Origin: Longimicrobiales bacterium
Lineage (GTDB): Bacteria > Gemmatimonadota > Gemmatimonadetes > Longimicrobiales > Gaopeijiaceae
DNA length: 64,000 bases
Direction of reading: 5' to 3'
Assembly (NCBI GenBank): GCA_028278645.1
Contig: JANQDZ010000004.1
Location: 1 to 64,000, forward strand
The notes beneath the pieces were generated by a model, which was not told the DNA's origin, did no database searches, and saw nothing but the letters and a program-made list of their open reading frames with translations. Position numbers and translations under genes: made by a program. This document shows positions 1-9,104 of this stretch, in pieces (position 1 is the stretch's first letter; each line of letters opens with the position of its first letter).

Positions 1-2
1 TC

Positions 3-1184
3 GACTCCATCACCGTCCCCGACTACCTGGAAGACCGGTTCCGTGACAAGGCCCACGTGCTCCGGTGGATCAGCGTTGTCATCATCTTCTCCATGGTCAC
101 CGCTTATACCGCGGCCCAGCTGACAGCTTCGGGAAAAGCCTTCGGATCGTTTCTGGGGACCAGCTACAGCACGGGCGTTCTCATCGGGGCGGCGGTCATC
201 CTCTACTACACCACGGTGGGAGGCTTCAAGGCCGTGGCGTATTCGGACCTCCTCCAGGGGGTCCTCATGTTCGCGTGCCTGGTGGTCCTCCCCATCGTGG
301 CCATCCCGGCGGCAGGTGGATGGACCGAGGTCATGGGCGCGCTCCACGCCGAAGACCCGGCACTGCTCCGACCGATGGGGTCCTTTGGGCTCACGCTTCC
401 GGGTGTCATCAGCGCCGCGGGGTTCGTGGGGATCGGGCTTGCTTTCCTCGGCGCCCCCCAACTCCTGGCCCGATTCATCTCGGCCCGAGACCAGAAGCAG
501 ATCGTGGAGGGCGGGTTCATCGCCGTAATCTGCGTGATTGGGTTCGACGTGGGAGCGGTCCTCTCCGGCATGGCAGGCCGCGTCCTCTTCCCGGGCCTCC
601 TGGATCCGGAAACAGTCCTGCCTGAGATGAGCGCCTCTCTTTTCCCTGCCTTATTCACGGGGATCTTCTTGGTGGTGGTCCTGGCAGCCATCATGTCCAC
701 CGTGGACTCCCTCCTGATCCTGGCGTCTTCCGCGGTGGTCCGGGACATCGTCCAGCAGGTGTTCAAACCGGAGTGGCCCGAGACCCGATTCTCCCTTTAC
801 GGGAAGCTGGTGACCGTGGTCATCGGCGGCGGAGCCTTGGTCATGGCTCTTGCCGAGGTGAGGATGGTGTTCTGGTTCGTGCTATTCGCATGGTCGGGCC
901 TGGCCTGCGCGTTCACGCCCGTGGTTCTTTGCTCCCTGTTCTGGAAGGGAACGACCCGGGCAGGCGCCATCGCCGGAATGGTCGGTGGATTCCTGACGAC
1001 GGTGGGCTGGGTGGTCTTCTTCAAAGAGGGATTCTACAACCTTTACGAGATGCTCCCGGGTTTTGCCGCCGGGTTCCTCTGTACCATCGTCGTGAGCCTC
1101 TTCACCACCCCGCCTGAGGGAGCGGCGGAAGAGCTGGACGCCATCCGGGAAGAGGTGGGACCTATCTTCCGGTCGAAGGTGTGA
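3..1184 (+). CDS. Sodium:solute symporter (PutP-like SSS family), 5'-truncated
   Basis: This is the C-terminal 393 codons of a Na+-coupled transporter of the solute:sodium symporter family. The reading frame is open from base 3, so the true start lies left of the window. A GTG at 57 is internal and should not be taken as the start. The first visible residues, ITVPDYLEDRF, match the loop after the early helices in PutP-type proteins, where a (T/S)(V/I)P-(D/E)-(Y/F)-L-x-x-R-(F/Y) signature is usual. About nine further hydrophobic segments follow, with the family-typical stretch AAIMSTVDSLLILASSAVVRD. The substrate cannot be read from sequence; proline, pantothenate and other organic solutes are all possible. 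It converges on the DmpA-like peptidase gene with 14 bp between stops. Confidence 0.85.
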   Translation, partial: DSITVPDYLEDRFRDKAHVLRWISVVIIFSMVTAYTAAQLTASGKAFGSFLGTSYSTGVLIGAAVILYYTTVGGFKAVAYSDLLQGVLMFACLVVLPIVAIPAAGGWTEVMGALHAEDPALLRPMGSFGLTLPGVISAAGFVGIGLAFLGAPQLLARFISARDQKQIVEGGFIAVICVIGFDVGAVLSGMAGRVLFPGLLDPETVLPEMSASLFPALFTGIFLVVVLAAIMSTVDSLLILASSAVVRDIVQQVFKPEWPETRFSLYGKLVTVVIGGGALVMALAEVRMVFWFVLFAWSGLACAFTPVVLCSLFWKGTTRAGAIAGMVGGFLTTVGWVVFFKEGFYNLYEMLPGFAAGFLCTIVVSLFTTPPEGAAEELDAIREEVGPIFRSKV

Positions 1185-1198
1185 CGGCGTAGCACCCC

Positions 1199-2446
1199 CT
1201 ACCGGTTCAGCCTCCCGTACTTCTCCAGGATCTCCCGGACCCGATCGTGAGGGAGCGCGTGGACCTTGGTGCCGTTGATGCCCTCCATGGTTTCGGCGGC
1301 AACCATGGCGTTCACGATGGCTTCCTCCGTGGCCTCGGCGGTGGCCAGGAAGTAGGGACTGAGCCGGTCGTTCGGTAGCATCTCGGCCGTGGTGGGGCGT
1401 CGGCGATCCCACGCCTCTTCGTTGGCCGTTGAGAAAGCCAGGAAGATATCTCCCGATCCGTTGCTCCCGTACCCACCCATGCGACCGATGCCTATGGGCA
1501 CTCGCCTGGCGAGGCGCTTGAGCTGGTGGGGGAGGAGCGGGGCGTCGGTGGCCACGATGACGATGATGGAACCGAAGCCTTCCGTCATGCCATCGGTCTG
1601 GGCATCCATCGAAGCTGGGGGGTGAGCGTCGGCCGAGGCCGAGGCATCACCGGGATCCGACGCCGGCTCGTCTCGCCCACCGTACTCGGGCATGAGATCC
1701 CGGATCTCCTGGCCTACCGGTGCTCCGGCGATCCGCAGCCCCGCCCGGCCGCCGTAGTTACACTGGACCAGAACCCCCACGGTGTGATCGCCCACGCGAC
1801 GTGACGCGGTCCCGATCCCGCCTTTGAACTGATGACAGACCATCCCGGTCCCGCCCCCCACATTCCCCTCTTCCACCGGGCCAGCCTTGGCGTTGTCCAA
1901 TGCCGCCATGGCGTGTTCTGCCCTGACGTGGAACCCGTTGATGTCGTTCAGGCTTCCGTCGTAGGTCTCGGCTACCACCGGCAGGCCCCACCATACCCCT
2001 GGGGCCAGCTCGTCCACGGCCCTCCTGTCCCGCATCCACTCCAACACGGCGTCCCTGACAATCCCGACACTGTGGGTGTTGGTGATCATCACAGGACCCT
2101 CGAGGAACCCCGACTCCTCCACCCAGGTGGTCCCGGTCATCTCCCCGTTCCCGTTGAGGGAATACCACCCTGCGAAAACCGGTGAGAATCCGAATCCCCG
2201 GGGAAGGATCGCCGTGACTCCGGTCCGAACCGGACCCTCACCCACCACCAGAGGGCCGGGTTCTCCCTCGACGATAGTGGTATGACCCACCGTAACCCCG
2301 GCCACGTCTGTGATGGCGTTGAAGGGCCCCGGCGTACCATCGAAGGGGATTCCCAAGTCCCTTGCCCGGATGGACTGGCCTGCAGCCGGGATCAGGGGAA
2401 CCAGAGTGAGCAGGACGGCCGTAGCCGCCAAGGCGGTCCATGACAT
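1199..2446 (-). CDS. P1 (DmpA/BapA) family aminopeptidase, exported
   Basis: Predicted 415-residue N-terminal-nucleophile hydrolase of the DmpA family, which removes N-terminal residues from small peptides, amides or beta-peptides. Residues 1-23 form a signal peptide, suggesting periplasmic action. Family blocks are visible: TNTHSVG (123-129), NDINGFHVRAEHA (168-179), GNVGGGTGMVCHQFKGGIGTAS (194-215). Family members self-cleave before a Ser/Thr; here the bond would be Gly212-Thr213 in GGIGTAS, giving alpha and beta chains. The ATG at 2446 follows GAGG with 5-base spacing. It is the last gene of a minus-strand run, 30 bp after the alanine symporter stop. Specificity (D-amino, L-amino or beta-aminopeptidase) is not resolved. 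A 60-residue insertion rich in Asp/Ala near residue 260 is unusual. Confidence 0.9.
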   Translation of the reverse strand: MSWTALAATAVLLTLVPLIPAAGQSIRARDLGIPFDGTPGPFNAITDVAGVTVGHTTIVEGEPGPLVVGEGPVRTGVTAILPRGFGFSPVFAGWYSLNGNGEMTGTTWVEESGFLEGPVMITNTHSVGIVRDAVLEWMRDRRAVDELAPGVWWGLPVVAETYDGSLNDINGFHVRAEHAMAALDNAKAGPVEEGNVGGGTGMVCHQFKGGIGTASRRVGDHTVGVLVQCNYGGRAGLRIAGAPVGQEIRDLMPEYGGRDEPASDPGDASASADAHPPASMDAQTDGMTEGFGSIIVIVATDAPLLPHQLKRLARRVPIGIGRMGGYGSNGSGDIFLAFSTANEEAWDRRRPTTAEMLPNDRLSPYFLATAEATEEAIVNAMVAAETMEGINGTKVHALPHDRVREILEKYGRLNR

Positions 2447-2476
2447 AAGAACCTCGCACAGATGTGTTGTGGTGAG

Positions 2477-3988
2477 TTACCTACTCCGGACGTACTCCTT
2501 GGAGACGTCGATGATCCCCGTGGCATACCGGTTCGCCCGGGACAGATAGTCGCCCATCAGCGTCATGAATACGCCGGCCAATGACAGCACTGCGATGAGA
2601 TTCGGGATGGCGCAGATAGCCACTGCGATGTTGGCGAACACCCAAAGCCGGTCCACATCCGCCACACCGGCAAATACCAATGGTGGGATGAAGTAGAGGA
2701 ACCGAATCCATCGTGTCGCCACCCGTCCGAACACGTCCACGAGAGCTGTCTCGAAGTAGATGAAGAACCCGATCTGCGTGGAGAGACAAAAGGAGAGAAT
2801 ACAGAAGGAGATGAGGTTCCCGGCCACGGCCTCAGGAAACACGGAGGAGAAGGCCAGGATCACCAGCTCGATGCCCGACTCCCCGCTCGAGAGAACCCCC
2901 GTGGAGAGCACCGCGAAGCACGTGATGGTGCAGATCACGAAAGTCACCACGAACACCTCGAACGCTCCCCACATACCCTGCTGGAACGGATGGTCCGTTT
3001 CTGCCGTGGCGTGAGCCATGGGAGCGGTCCCCATACCCGCTTCGTTCGAAAACATCCCCCTGGACACGCCCTGCTGAATCGCCTGCATCACCGCCGCGCC
3101 AGCGAACCCGCCCGCGGCGGGAATTGGAGCCAGGGCATACTGGAAGACCGAAGCGAAGACCTGCGGGATCTCCCTCCAGTTGACGAAAAACAGGAACAAC
3201 CCTCCCCCGATGTAGACCAAGGACATAAACGGGACCAACGCTTCGCTCACCCGGCCGATGCGACGAATCCCGCCGATGACGACGGTGGCGGTCACCAGGG
3301 TCATGGTTCCGGCCACCAAATAGGGATCGAGGCCGTAGGAGGCGAGGAAGGAACGGCCGACCGTGTGGGCCTGCAGCAGGCTGGCGCTGAAGAGGGCGTT
3401 GACGATGATGGCGAGGCTGAACACCGTGGCCAGCGCAGGCCAGCCCAACCCACGCCTGATGTAGTACATGGGCCCGCCCCGAATCCGGCCCGTCTCGTCG
3501 ATGTCCCGGTAGTGGACGGCCAGCGTGATCTCGGCGGTTTTGGTGATGGTGCTGATGAGGGCCAGGAGCCACATCCAGAAGATTGCCCCCGGGCCGCCGA
3601 TGGAGAGTGCCACGGCAATCCCGGCGATGCTCCCCATCCCCACCGTGCTGGCCAAAGCGGTGGAGGTCGCCTGGAACGGCGTCATCCGCCCCTTTTTCCG
3701 CTGCTTGGCGGTTTCCGCCGCACCAGGTGCAGTTGCCTCTAGGCCGGGGGCACCTGAGGCGGGGGTCGGATCCGGAACCCGACCTGGCCCAACGCCGGCA
3801 GACTTCGATGCCCCAGGCCGAAGCAGACTCCCGAAGGTCGTCCGGAAGATCTCTCCCAAGCCCCTAACCTGGAAAACCCTCGATCGAACCGTGAAGTAGA
3901 GCGAAACGCTGCCGATGAAGACCAGCGTCCACGGGCCCCACAGGAGCTCGTCGATGCGGGCAGCGACGTTCAGAATTGTGTCGATCAT
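2477..3988 (-). CDS. Sodium:alanine symporter family protein (AGCS)
   Basis: Inner-membrane Na+ (or H+) coupled transporter for alanine, glycine or related amino acids. The 503-residue protein is of normal family length and very hydrophobic. It carries hallmark blocks: WGPWTLVFI near the N-terminus, TVGMGSIAGIAVAL, GGPGAIFWMW, and NEAGMGTAPMAHA, which matches the AGCS signature NEAGxGSAP. A hydrophilic Gly/Pro/Ala-rich insertion around residues 60-95 sits between the first helices and looks lineage-specific. It starts at an ATG 73 bp downstream of the PLP decarboxylase stop, with no strong Shine-Dalgarno. Its place between a decarboxylase and an aminopeptidase suggests that it imports an amino acid handled by those enzymes. 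Confidence 0.92.
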   Translation of the reverse strand: MIDTILNVAARIDELLWGPWTLVFIGSVSLYFTVRSRVFQVRGLGEIFRTTFGSLLRPGASKSAGVGPGRVPDPTPASGAPGLEATAPGAAETAKQRKKGRMTPFQATSTALASTVGMGSIAGIAVALSIGGPGAIFWMWLLALISTITKTAEITLAVHYRDIDETGRIRGGPMYYIRRGLGWPALATVFSLAIIVNALFSASLLQAHTVGRSFLASYGLDPYLVAGTMTLVTATVVIGGIRRIGRVSEALVPFMSLVYIGGGLFLFFVNWREIPQVFASVFQYALAPIPAAGGFAGAAVMQAIQQGVSRGMFSNEAGMGTAPMAHATAETDHPFQQGMWGAFEVFVVTFVICTITCFAVLSTGVLSSGESGIELVILAFSSVFPEAVAGNLISFCILSFCLSTQIGFFIYFETALVDVFGRVATRWIRFLYFIPPLVFAGVADVDRLWVFANIAVAICAIPNLIAVLSLAGVFMTLMGDYLSRANRYATGIIDVSKEYVRSR

Positions 3989-4061
3989 TAGCGGATGCGG
4001 GGGGCTGTGGTGATGGGGCGCCAGGGAGTAGGAGATCGCAGGGTCGAGCCCGGGCTCCAGA

Positions 4062-5420
4062 TCACCGGAAAGCGCCCGCGATCATCAACGCCTCGGACAG
4101 GGTGTTCACGAGGGACCGGGTGGTCACCTCGGGGCTGATGGCCACGGCCCGAAGGGCTGGTTTTCCCCCGAGGCGGGTGACCGACACGATCCTTTTTCCC
4201 TTCCGCTGGATCGTGCGATAGATGTGCTCCTGAAGTCGATCCACCTCCCCCGGATCCAGGGCTTCCTGTTTCACCCGATAGCAGAGGATCCCCGTATCCG
4301 GTTCGTGGAGGGGGTCCACATCTGGGTGTTCGCGAAGAATGTCGTAGAACCCACGGATCGCCTCCAAAGGAGACCGAAGCCGCTCGATGAGCTTCGTCAG
4401 ACCCTGGTGACGGATGGAGCACACCAACGGAAGGGCCGCGAAGGGCCGGGTGCTGGGGATGGACTTCAGCCCCGGGTTCGGCCCCGGCGCGTCCACCCGG
4501 TTCCAGTAGTCGCTGAACAGTGCCAGCGGTTTGAACAACTCCCTGTCCCGAGCAAAAAGGACGGAGTTCGGGATGGGAACGGCCATTTGTTTGTGGGGAT
4601 CCCACGCTACGGTGTCGGCCTTTTCCAATCCCTCGAACAGCTGGGTCTTTTCGGGCACGAGCATGTACGCCAAGCCGTAGGCGCCATCGGCATGAAGCCA
4701 GGCCCCTTCCTCCCGGCACACCTCGGCGATCTCTCCCACCGGGTCCACCGCACCGGTGGAGGTGGTTCCCACTGTGGCCACCACACAAAACACGTCCCGA
4801 GTTCCACGAAGCTCCCCCAGGATGCGCTTCAAGGCGCCCACGTCCATTCTCTGCTTATCGTCCACGGGCACCTGAATCAATGCCCCTTCCCCCAACCCGA
4901 GAAAGCGCACGGCATGTTTGAGGGAGAAGTGGGCGTCGGCGGACACGACCACGGCCAGCCGGGAGGGATCCTGGAATCCGGCCAGGCCTCTTTCTGAAAA
5001 GTCGAAGCCGGCCTTTTTAGCCCAGTGATGCAAAGCCATGTAGACGGCTTGCTGATTTGCATAGGTGCCGCTGTACAAAACGGTACCGTCGGCGTCGGGA
5101 CCGAGACCAAAAAGCTTGCAGAGGGCTTTGCAGCAGAGCTCCTCGAGCGTCGCTCCCCCGGGAGACACCTGCCAGTTGGTGACGCCCTGGTTCCACTCGA
5201 GGGCCACCTCGGCACCGTACGCCGCGCCCTCCTCCAACGGGGAGTTGAACAGGCCCTGACAGGACGGCAGCTCGTAACGCATCAGGTGCGGGATCAGATC
5301 GTCCTCGACCATCCATATCAGGTCGGCGATGTGCATCCCCTCTTCTTGGAAGTCCACCAGAGAGGCCAGCGCTTCCGCCACCTTTTCGGGAGAAGCCCCG
5401 GAAAAGAGCCGGTCAGCCAT
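4062..5420 (-). CDS. PLP-dependent group II decarboxylase (aromatic-L-amino-acid decarboxylase-like)
   Basis: A 452-residue pyridoxal-phosphate enzyme of the group II amino-acid decarboxylase family (aromatic amino acid, glutamate, aspartate or histidine decarboxylases). The cofactor lysine is Lys277 in DPHKQM. The PLP-ring Asp lies in HADGAYG (243-249), and the phosphate-binding SGTYANQQA and His-containing ADAHFSLKHA segments are present. I place the start at ATG 5420, which has GGAGG four bases upstream and overlaps the hydantoinase stop by 8 bp (ATGGCTGA), rather than at the in-frame ATG at 5480 inside the upstream gene. The overlap implies translational coupling. The substrate is unknown; aspartate to beta-alanine or an aromatic acid to an amine are both possible. 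Confidence 0.88.
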   Translation of the reverse strand: MADRLFSGASPEKVAEALASLVDFQEEGMHIADLIWMVEDDLIPHLMRYELPSCQGLFNSPLEEGAAYGAEVALEWNQGVTNWQVSPGGATLEELCCKALCKLFGLGPDADGTVLYSGTYANQQAVYMALHHWAKKAGFDFSERGLAGFQDPSRLAVVVSADAHFSLKHAVRFLGLGEGALIQVPVDDKQRMDVGALKRILGELRGTRDVFCVVATVGTTSTGAVDPVGEIAEVCREEGAWLHADGAYGLAYMLVPEKTQLFEGLEKADTVAWDPHKQMAVPIPNSVLFARDRELFKPLALFSDYWNRVDAPGPNPGLKSIPSTRPFAALPLVCSIRHQGLTKLIERLRSPLEAIRGFYDILREHPDVDPLHEPDTGILCYRVKQEALDPGEVDRLQEHIYRTIQRKGKRIVSVTRLGGKPALRAVAISPEVTTRSLVNTLSEALMIAGAFR

Positions 5421-6843
5421 GGAGCCTCCGGTGCAGGAACCTCCCTCGGCCCGGTGTGCCCAGGCACTCATCGCCATCAATGAGGAGCTCGCCTCGGGAA
5501 AAGACCTTTAGGATCTTCCCTGTAATCTCGATCCCTTCGTAGGCCGACCAGTCGGTGCTCATATGGAGGGTGTCCTGCCCCATGATCCATTTCGCCTCTG
5601 GATCCAACAGCACGACATCAGCGTCGGCTCCGGGTTCCAGCCTTCCTTTCTTCGGCGCCATCCCGAACAGACGGGCGGGCTCCGAGGAGACGATCTCGAC
5701 AAATCGCGGTAGAGAGATCCTGCCCTTGGCCACACCTTCGGAATAGAGCAGTGGGAACCTTGACTCGATGCCGGGGATCCCGTTCGGACAAAGGTCGAAG
5801 CGGTCCTTCCCGTAGAGCTTGGCCTCCCAGGAGAAAGCAGCGTCGTCGGAAGTCACCATCCTGATCCTGCCGTCCACGACCCCCTGCCAGAGGACCTCGA
5901 TTGCAGCTTCGTCCCGGAGGGGAGGAGAGCAGATCCACTTGATTCCGTCTTCCCGCTCCAGGACGGAATCGCTGAAGTAGAGGTAGTGGGCGCAGGTCTC
6001 CGGCCTGATGTCCAGGCCTTCCTCCATGGCATCCGTCAGAAGCTCGAGACCGCCGGGGCTGGCGAGGTGCACGATGAAGAACCGACCTCCGGTTTCCCGG
6101 GCCATTTCGATGATACGCCGGATCGCTTCCGTCTCCACTTCGGGTGGCTTGCTCCTGGCATGGTAGATGGCCGAGGTCTTCCCTTGGTCGATGAGTCGGG
6201 GAACGTTCGCCTCGATCATGTCGTTGTCCTCGGCGTGCAGCATGAGCATGCCACCTGCGTCGGTCAGCGGACGGACGATACGCATGAGGTCTTCGTCCTC
6301 GATCAGAAGACCGTCTTCCCGGTACGTCATGTAGCACTTCATGGTGGGAGCCCCGGCCGCCACCACTTCCGGGATCTCGGCCAGGGTTTCCTCGTCCGGA
6401 CGGGTAATGGCGGGATGAACGCCAAAGTCGATCAATGCCTTCCCTTCGGATTCCTCCCACTTGTCCTGGAGGGTCTTCGCCAGGGATCCGCCCGGCACCT
6501 GATTGGAGAAGTCGATGACGCTGGTGGTTCCCCCGAAAGCCGCCGCCCTGGTACCGGTGAAGTAGTCGTGGACGCTCACCGTCTTCATGAAGATGTCGTT
6601 GAAGTGGACGTGGGTGTCGATCCCGCCGGGCAGGACAAGGAGTCCGTCGGCGTCGATCTCCTGGTCCGCCTCCATGTGAGACAGGTCACCCAGAGCCGCC
6701 ACGGTCTCCCCTCGGATCAGCAGATCCTGATGGATCACCGCTTGGCCAACCACCATCCGACCGCCTCGAATCAGGATGGATGACTCGGTGGGGGATTCCT
6801 CGGTGGGATGGGCACCAGCGGAGGAGAGAGCATCCGACTCCAT
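5413..6843 (-). CDS. Dihydropyrimidinase / D-hydantoinase-like amidohydrolase
   Basis: Cytosolic cyclic-amide hydrolase of the amidohydrolase superfamily, 476 residues, expected to open dihydropyrimidine, hydantoin or allantoin-type rings. All metal-site residues are visible: HVH (78-80), the carboxylated lysine Lys169 in TMKCYMTY, His203 in MLHAEDND, His259 in IVHLASPGG, and Asp333 in VTSDD. The substrate-contact segment SPPLRD is also present. The start at 6843 is chosen because GGAGGTGGTCT immediately precedes that ATG; an upstream in-frame extension to 6915 lacks family similarity. It is the first gene of the minus-strand cluster and overlaps the decarboxylase by 8 bp. TMKCYMTY favours the dihydropyrimidinase/hydantoinase branch over dihydroorotase. 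Confidence 0.9.
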   Translation of the reverse strand: MESDALSSAGAHPTEESPTESSILIRGGRMVVGQAVIHQDLLIRGETVAALGDLSHMEADQEIDADGLLVLPGGIDTHVHFNDIFMKTVSVHDYFTGTRAAAFGGTTSVIDFSNQVPGGSLAKTLQDKWEESEGKALIDFGVHPAITRPDEETLAEIPEVVAAGAPTMKCYMTYREDGLLIEDEDLMRIVRPLTDAGGMLMLHAEDNDMIEANVPRLIDQGKTSAIYHARSKPPEVETEAIRRIIEMARETGGRFFIVHLASPGGLELLTDAMEEGLDIRPETCAHYLYFSDSVLEREDGIKWICSPPLRDEAAIEVLWQGVVDGRIRMVTSDDAAFSWEAKLYGKDRFDLCPNGIPGIESRFPLLYSEGVAKGRISLPRFVEIVSSEPARLFGMAPKKGRLEPGADADVVLLDPEAKWIMGQDTLHMSTDWSAYEGIEITGKILKVFSRGELLIDGDECLGTPGRGRFLHRRLHG

Positions 6844-7017
6844 AGACCACCTCCAGGGTAGCTGCGCCAGAAACACGGAGCGTCGTCTGACCGGTTCGGG
6901 CAACTTGGGGCCCAACCCGCAGGAGGGAAAGGAACTCGTGCGAGGTTGTCGGTGCTAGGCCGGCAAAGCATGTTGCAGGATCGGTGTTGAAACCAGGACC
7001 AGGCGGGGGAAAAACCC

Positions 7018-7914
7018 ATGACCGACCTCAAGACGTACGCAGCACTGGCCCGGGCCCCATTCCTTCTCCTCCCCGTGACGCTGGTAGTCTGCGGCGCCGG
7101 TGCGGCAGCCTTCGAAGGCGACGCCTACCTTGGCCCGACCCTTTTCGCTCTTGTTGGCCTTGTGGCTGTTCACATCGCCGTTAACGCTCTTAATGAATGG
7201 AGCGACATGCGGCGGGGCATTGACCTCAACACGGTCCGCACGCCGTTCTCCGGAGGTTCGGGCACTCTTCCGGCCGGAAAAGCTCCTGTGGAAGCCGCTC
7301 TCCGACTCGGCCTGTTCTTCGCGGCGGTGGGCTTGATCATCGGTATCTGGTTCCTGTCCAGGATCGGTCCTGCCTTCCTTCCCTTCCTTCTCTTCGGCGC
7401 CGTATTCGTCCTGGGGTACACCGATGCCCTGGCACGTGTGGGAGTAGGGGAGGTAGCCGCCGGTCTGGGGTTGGGCGGAATGGCCGTCTCGGGTGTGGCC
7501 ATCGTGCAGGAGGGGATACTGGGGAATGTGGCCATCGCCGCATCGGTCCCGGCGTTCCTCATGACCTTCAACCTCCTCCTCCTGAACGAGTTCCCGGACG
7601 AGGAAGCCGACAGAAAAGGGGGAAGGAAAAACCTGGTGCTTTTACTCGGACGAAAGGGCGCGGCAATGGTTTACGTCATCGCCGGGCTGTTGGTCCCAAT
7701 CTGGATCGTGGCCAGTGTTTTGGTGGGCCCCTTCCCCGTCTGGGCCTTGCTCGGAGCCCTGCCCTCGGTGCTCCTGGCCAAGCCCCTCTCCTGGGCGTTC
7801 GGAGACGCCTCTGCCGACGTCCCCATTCCCGCTCTGGGAGCCAACGTCGTGTGGAACTTGGCGACGAACACGCTGCTCGGAGTGGGGCTCCTGGTGGCCG
7901 CGGTACTGGCCTAG
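7018..7914 (+). CDS. UbiA-family prenyltransferase (MenA-like)
   Basis: Integral-membrane aromatic prenyltransferase of the UbiA superfamily, 298 residues with about nine helices. Both Asp-rich diphosphate/Mg2+ motifs are clear: NEWSDMRRGID (59-69, the NxxxDxxxxxD pattern) and NEFPDEEADRKGGRK (190-204). The second motif, with its charged GGRKN tail, resembles MenA and related quinone-pathway enzymes more than cytochrome-type farnesyltransferases. It probably attaches a polyprenyl chain to a quinone precursor, but no other menaquinone gene is nearby, so the acceptor is an inference. It stands alone on the plus strand, transcribed divergently from the hydantoinase cluster. Confidence 0.85.
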   Translation: MTDLKTYAALARAPFLLLPVTLVVCGAGAAAFEGDAYLGPTLFALVGLVAVHIAVNALNEWSDMRRGIDLNTVRTPFSGGSGTLPAGKAPVEAALRLGLFFAAVGLIIGIWFLSRIGPAFLPFLLFGAVFVLGYTDALARVGVGEVAAGLGLGGMAVSGVAIVQEGILGNVAIAASVPAFLMTFNLLLLNEFPDEEADRKGGRKNLVLLLGRKGAAMVYVIAGLLVPIWIVASVLVGPFPVWALLGALPSVLLAKPLSWAFGDASADVPIPALGANVVWNLATNTLLGVGLLVAAVLA

Positions 7915-7994
7915 AAGCCCCTGGCGCAGGTAGGCGCGGCGCCCCCCAGCGGGAGCGCCACACCCAACAGGAATACCGGTGCTGTTCGACCGAC

Positions 7995-8285
7995 CTACCC
8001 GGAAACCGCCACCTTGAAGATCTTCCGATCACCTTCGATCACGTGGTCCATATACCCGGCCATTCCCTCTCGGGCGGCCGGATCATCGGCGATGGCGAAG
8101 TAGGCGTCCAGATTTTCCACCTCGGTCTCCAGGACCACCGTCCAGTAGCTGGCGACAACGTCCACCAGGACCCGCTGGCTCTTGATCCCCCCGGTCTGCA
8201 TCTGCGGAAGGGTCCTCTCGAACTTCTCGATGAGGGCGCTTCCCTGCCCCGGTTTTGCTTTGAAGGTGTCGATGACGACGAACAT
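7995..8285 (-). CDS. Small dimeric alpha/beta-barrel-like protein
   Basis: A 96-residue cytosolic protein with no signal peptide. It begins with a strand (FVVIDTFKAKPG), then a helix (ALIEKFERTLPQM), then strands (VLVDVVASYWTVVLETEV), and a second helix. This is the layout of the dimeric ferredoxin-like alpha/beta-barrel (ABM/NIPSNAP-type) fold. No catalytic residue can be assigned. It lies 60 bp downstream of the lipoprotein gene on the same strand, and that lipoprotein is built of two units with a comparable strand-helix layout, so the two may work together. The function is unknown. Confidence 0.65.
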   Translation of the reverse strand: MFVVIDTFKAKPGQGSALIEKFERTLPQMQTGGIKSQRVLVDVVASYWTVVLETEVENLDAYFAIADDPAAREGMAGYMDHVIEGDRKIFKVAVSG

Positions 8286-8345
8286 GGGTCACCTCACTGT
8301 CTTTCCAACCAGTCCCCTTGAAGGGACGGGCTCTGGTCCCCGAGC

Positions 8346-9104
8346 TCAGGAACCCGAGTTTGTGGTGGGAACGTAAATGACGTCATTGTGGCCCTGGATC
8401 ATGCTCATGTACTTCTCGAAGTCGGCAGGAGTCTGTTCGGCCATCGTCCCGAGAACCTGCCCGGTGAAGTCGTCAATGTGGTCCCAATCCTCGAAAAAGA
8501 AGAGAAGTTTGTAGTTGTGCCGGCCCCCGGTGTTGTGACCCAGGGTGACCCACCCCCCTAGGATCCCATCCGCCATCGCTTGGTTGAAGAGGGGCCCTGC
8601 AACCTCATCGTGGATCCTGATCCACTCGGATTCGTCCTGGAAGTTGTACTGGTAGGTGGCAGCATACATGTACGCTGTTTCCAAGCCCTCGGGCACGTTG
8701 ATGGTCCCGAAGTTCCAGATCTCGTCGTGGTGTGCTTGGATCATGCCAGCGCTGGCCTGACTCTCGGCTTCGGGGGTAGAAGCCTGGAGTCCTTCAAAGT
8801 ACTGGCTCCAGAACGAGTCGATGGAATTCCAGTCATTGGTTCGGATTGCCATCCGGACGTTGTACTCTCCCCCGGTGTTGTGCTCCCACTGGTTGTAACC
8901 CTCGATAACTCCCCGAGAGACCAGGTCGTCGAGGACCGGAACGGAGTACTGGAAATACTGCCGATTCCACTCCGGAAGGTCGGCATAGTTCACCTTGAAG
9001 AAAGCCTCGTAGAGGTGGGTCGGTCCATCCGCTTCCTGAGCGCCACATCCAAAGGTCGGGGTCAGGAGAAGAAGGAGGGCGAAAAGAGATGCTACACGGT
9101 ACAT
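8346..9104 (-). CDS. Lipoprotein with two tandem homologous domains, function unknown
   Basis: A 252-residue exported lipoprotein: MYRVASLFALLLLLTPTFGC gives a lipobox ending at Cys20. The mature part consists of two related halves. Each half has an HNTGG block (EHNTGGEYNVRMAI, then GHNTGGRHNYKLLF), a DW-x-x-IDxF helix (DWNSIDSF, then DWDHIDDF), and a closing MIQ-(A/G)-H-x-D-x-I segment (MIQAHHDEIW, then MIQGHNDVIY). This is a clear internal duplication. The start at 9104 follows GGAGG at 4 bases and is preferred over the ATG-like extension upstream. Predicted secondary structure resembles dimeric alpha/beta barrels, so the two halves may form a pseudo-dimer. No enzyme family is recognised. 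Confidence 0.75.
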   Translation of the reverse strand: MYRVASLFALLLLLTPTFGCGAQEADGPTHLYEAFFKVNYADLPEWNRQYFQYSVPVLDDLVSRGVIEGYNQWEHNTGGEYNVRMAIRTNDWNSIDSFWSQYFEGLQASTPEAESQASAGMIQAHHDEIWNFGTINVPEGLETAYMYAATYQYNFQDESEWIRIHDEVAGPLFNQAMADGILGGWVTLGHNTGGRHNYKLLFFFEDWDHIDDFTGQVLGTMAEQTPADFEKYMSMIQGHNDVIYVPTTNSGS

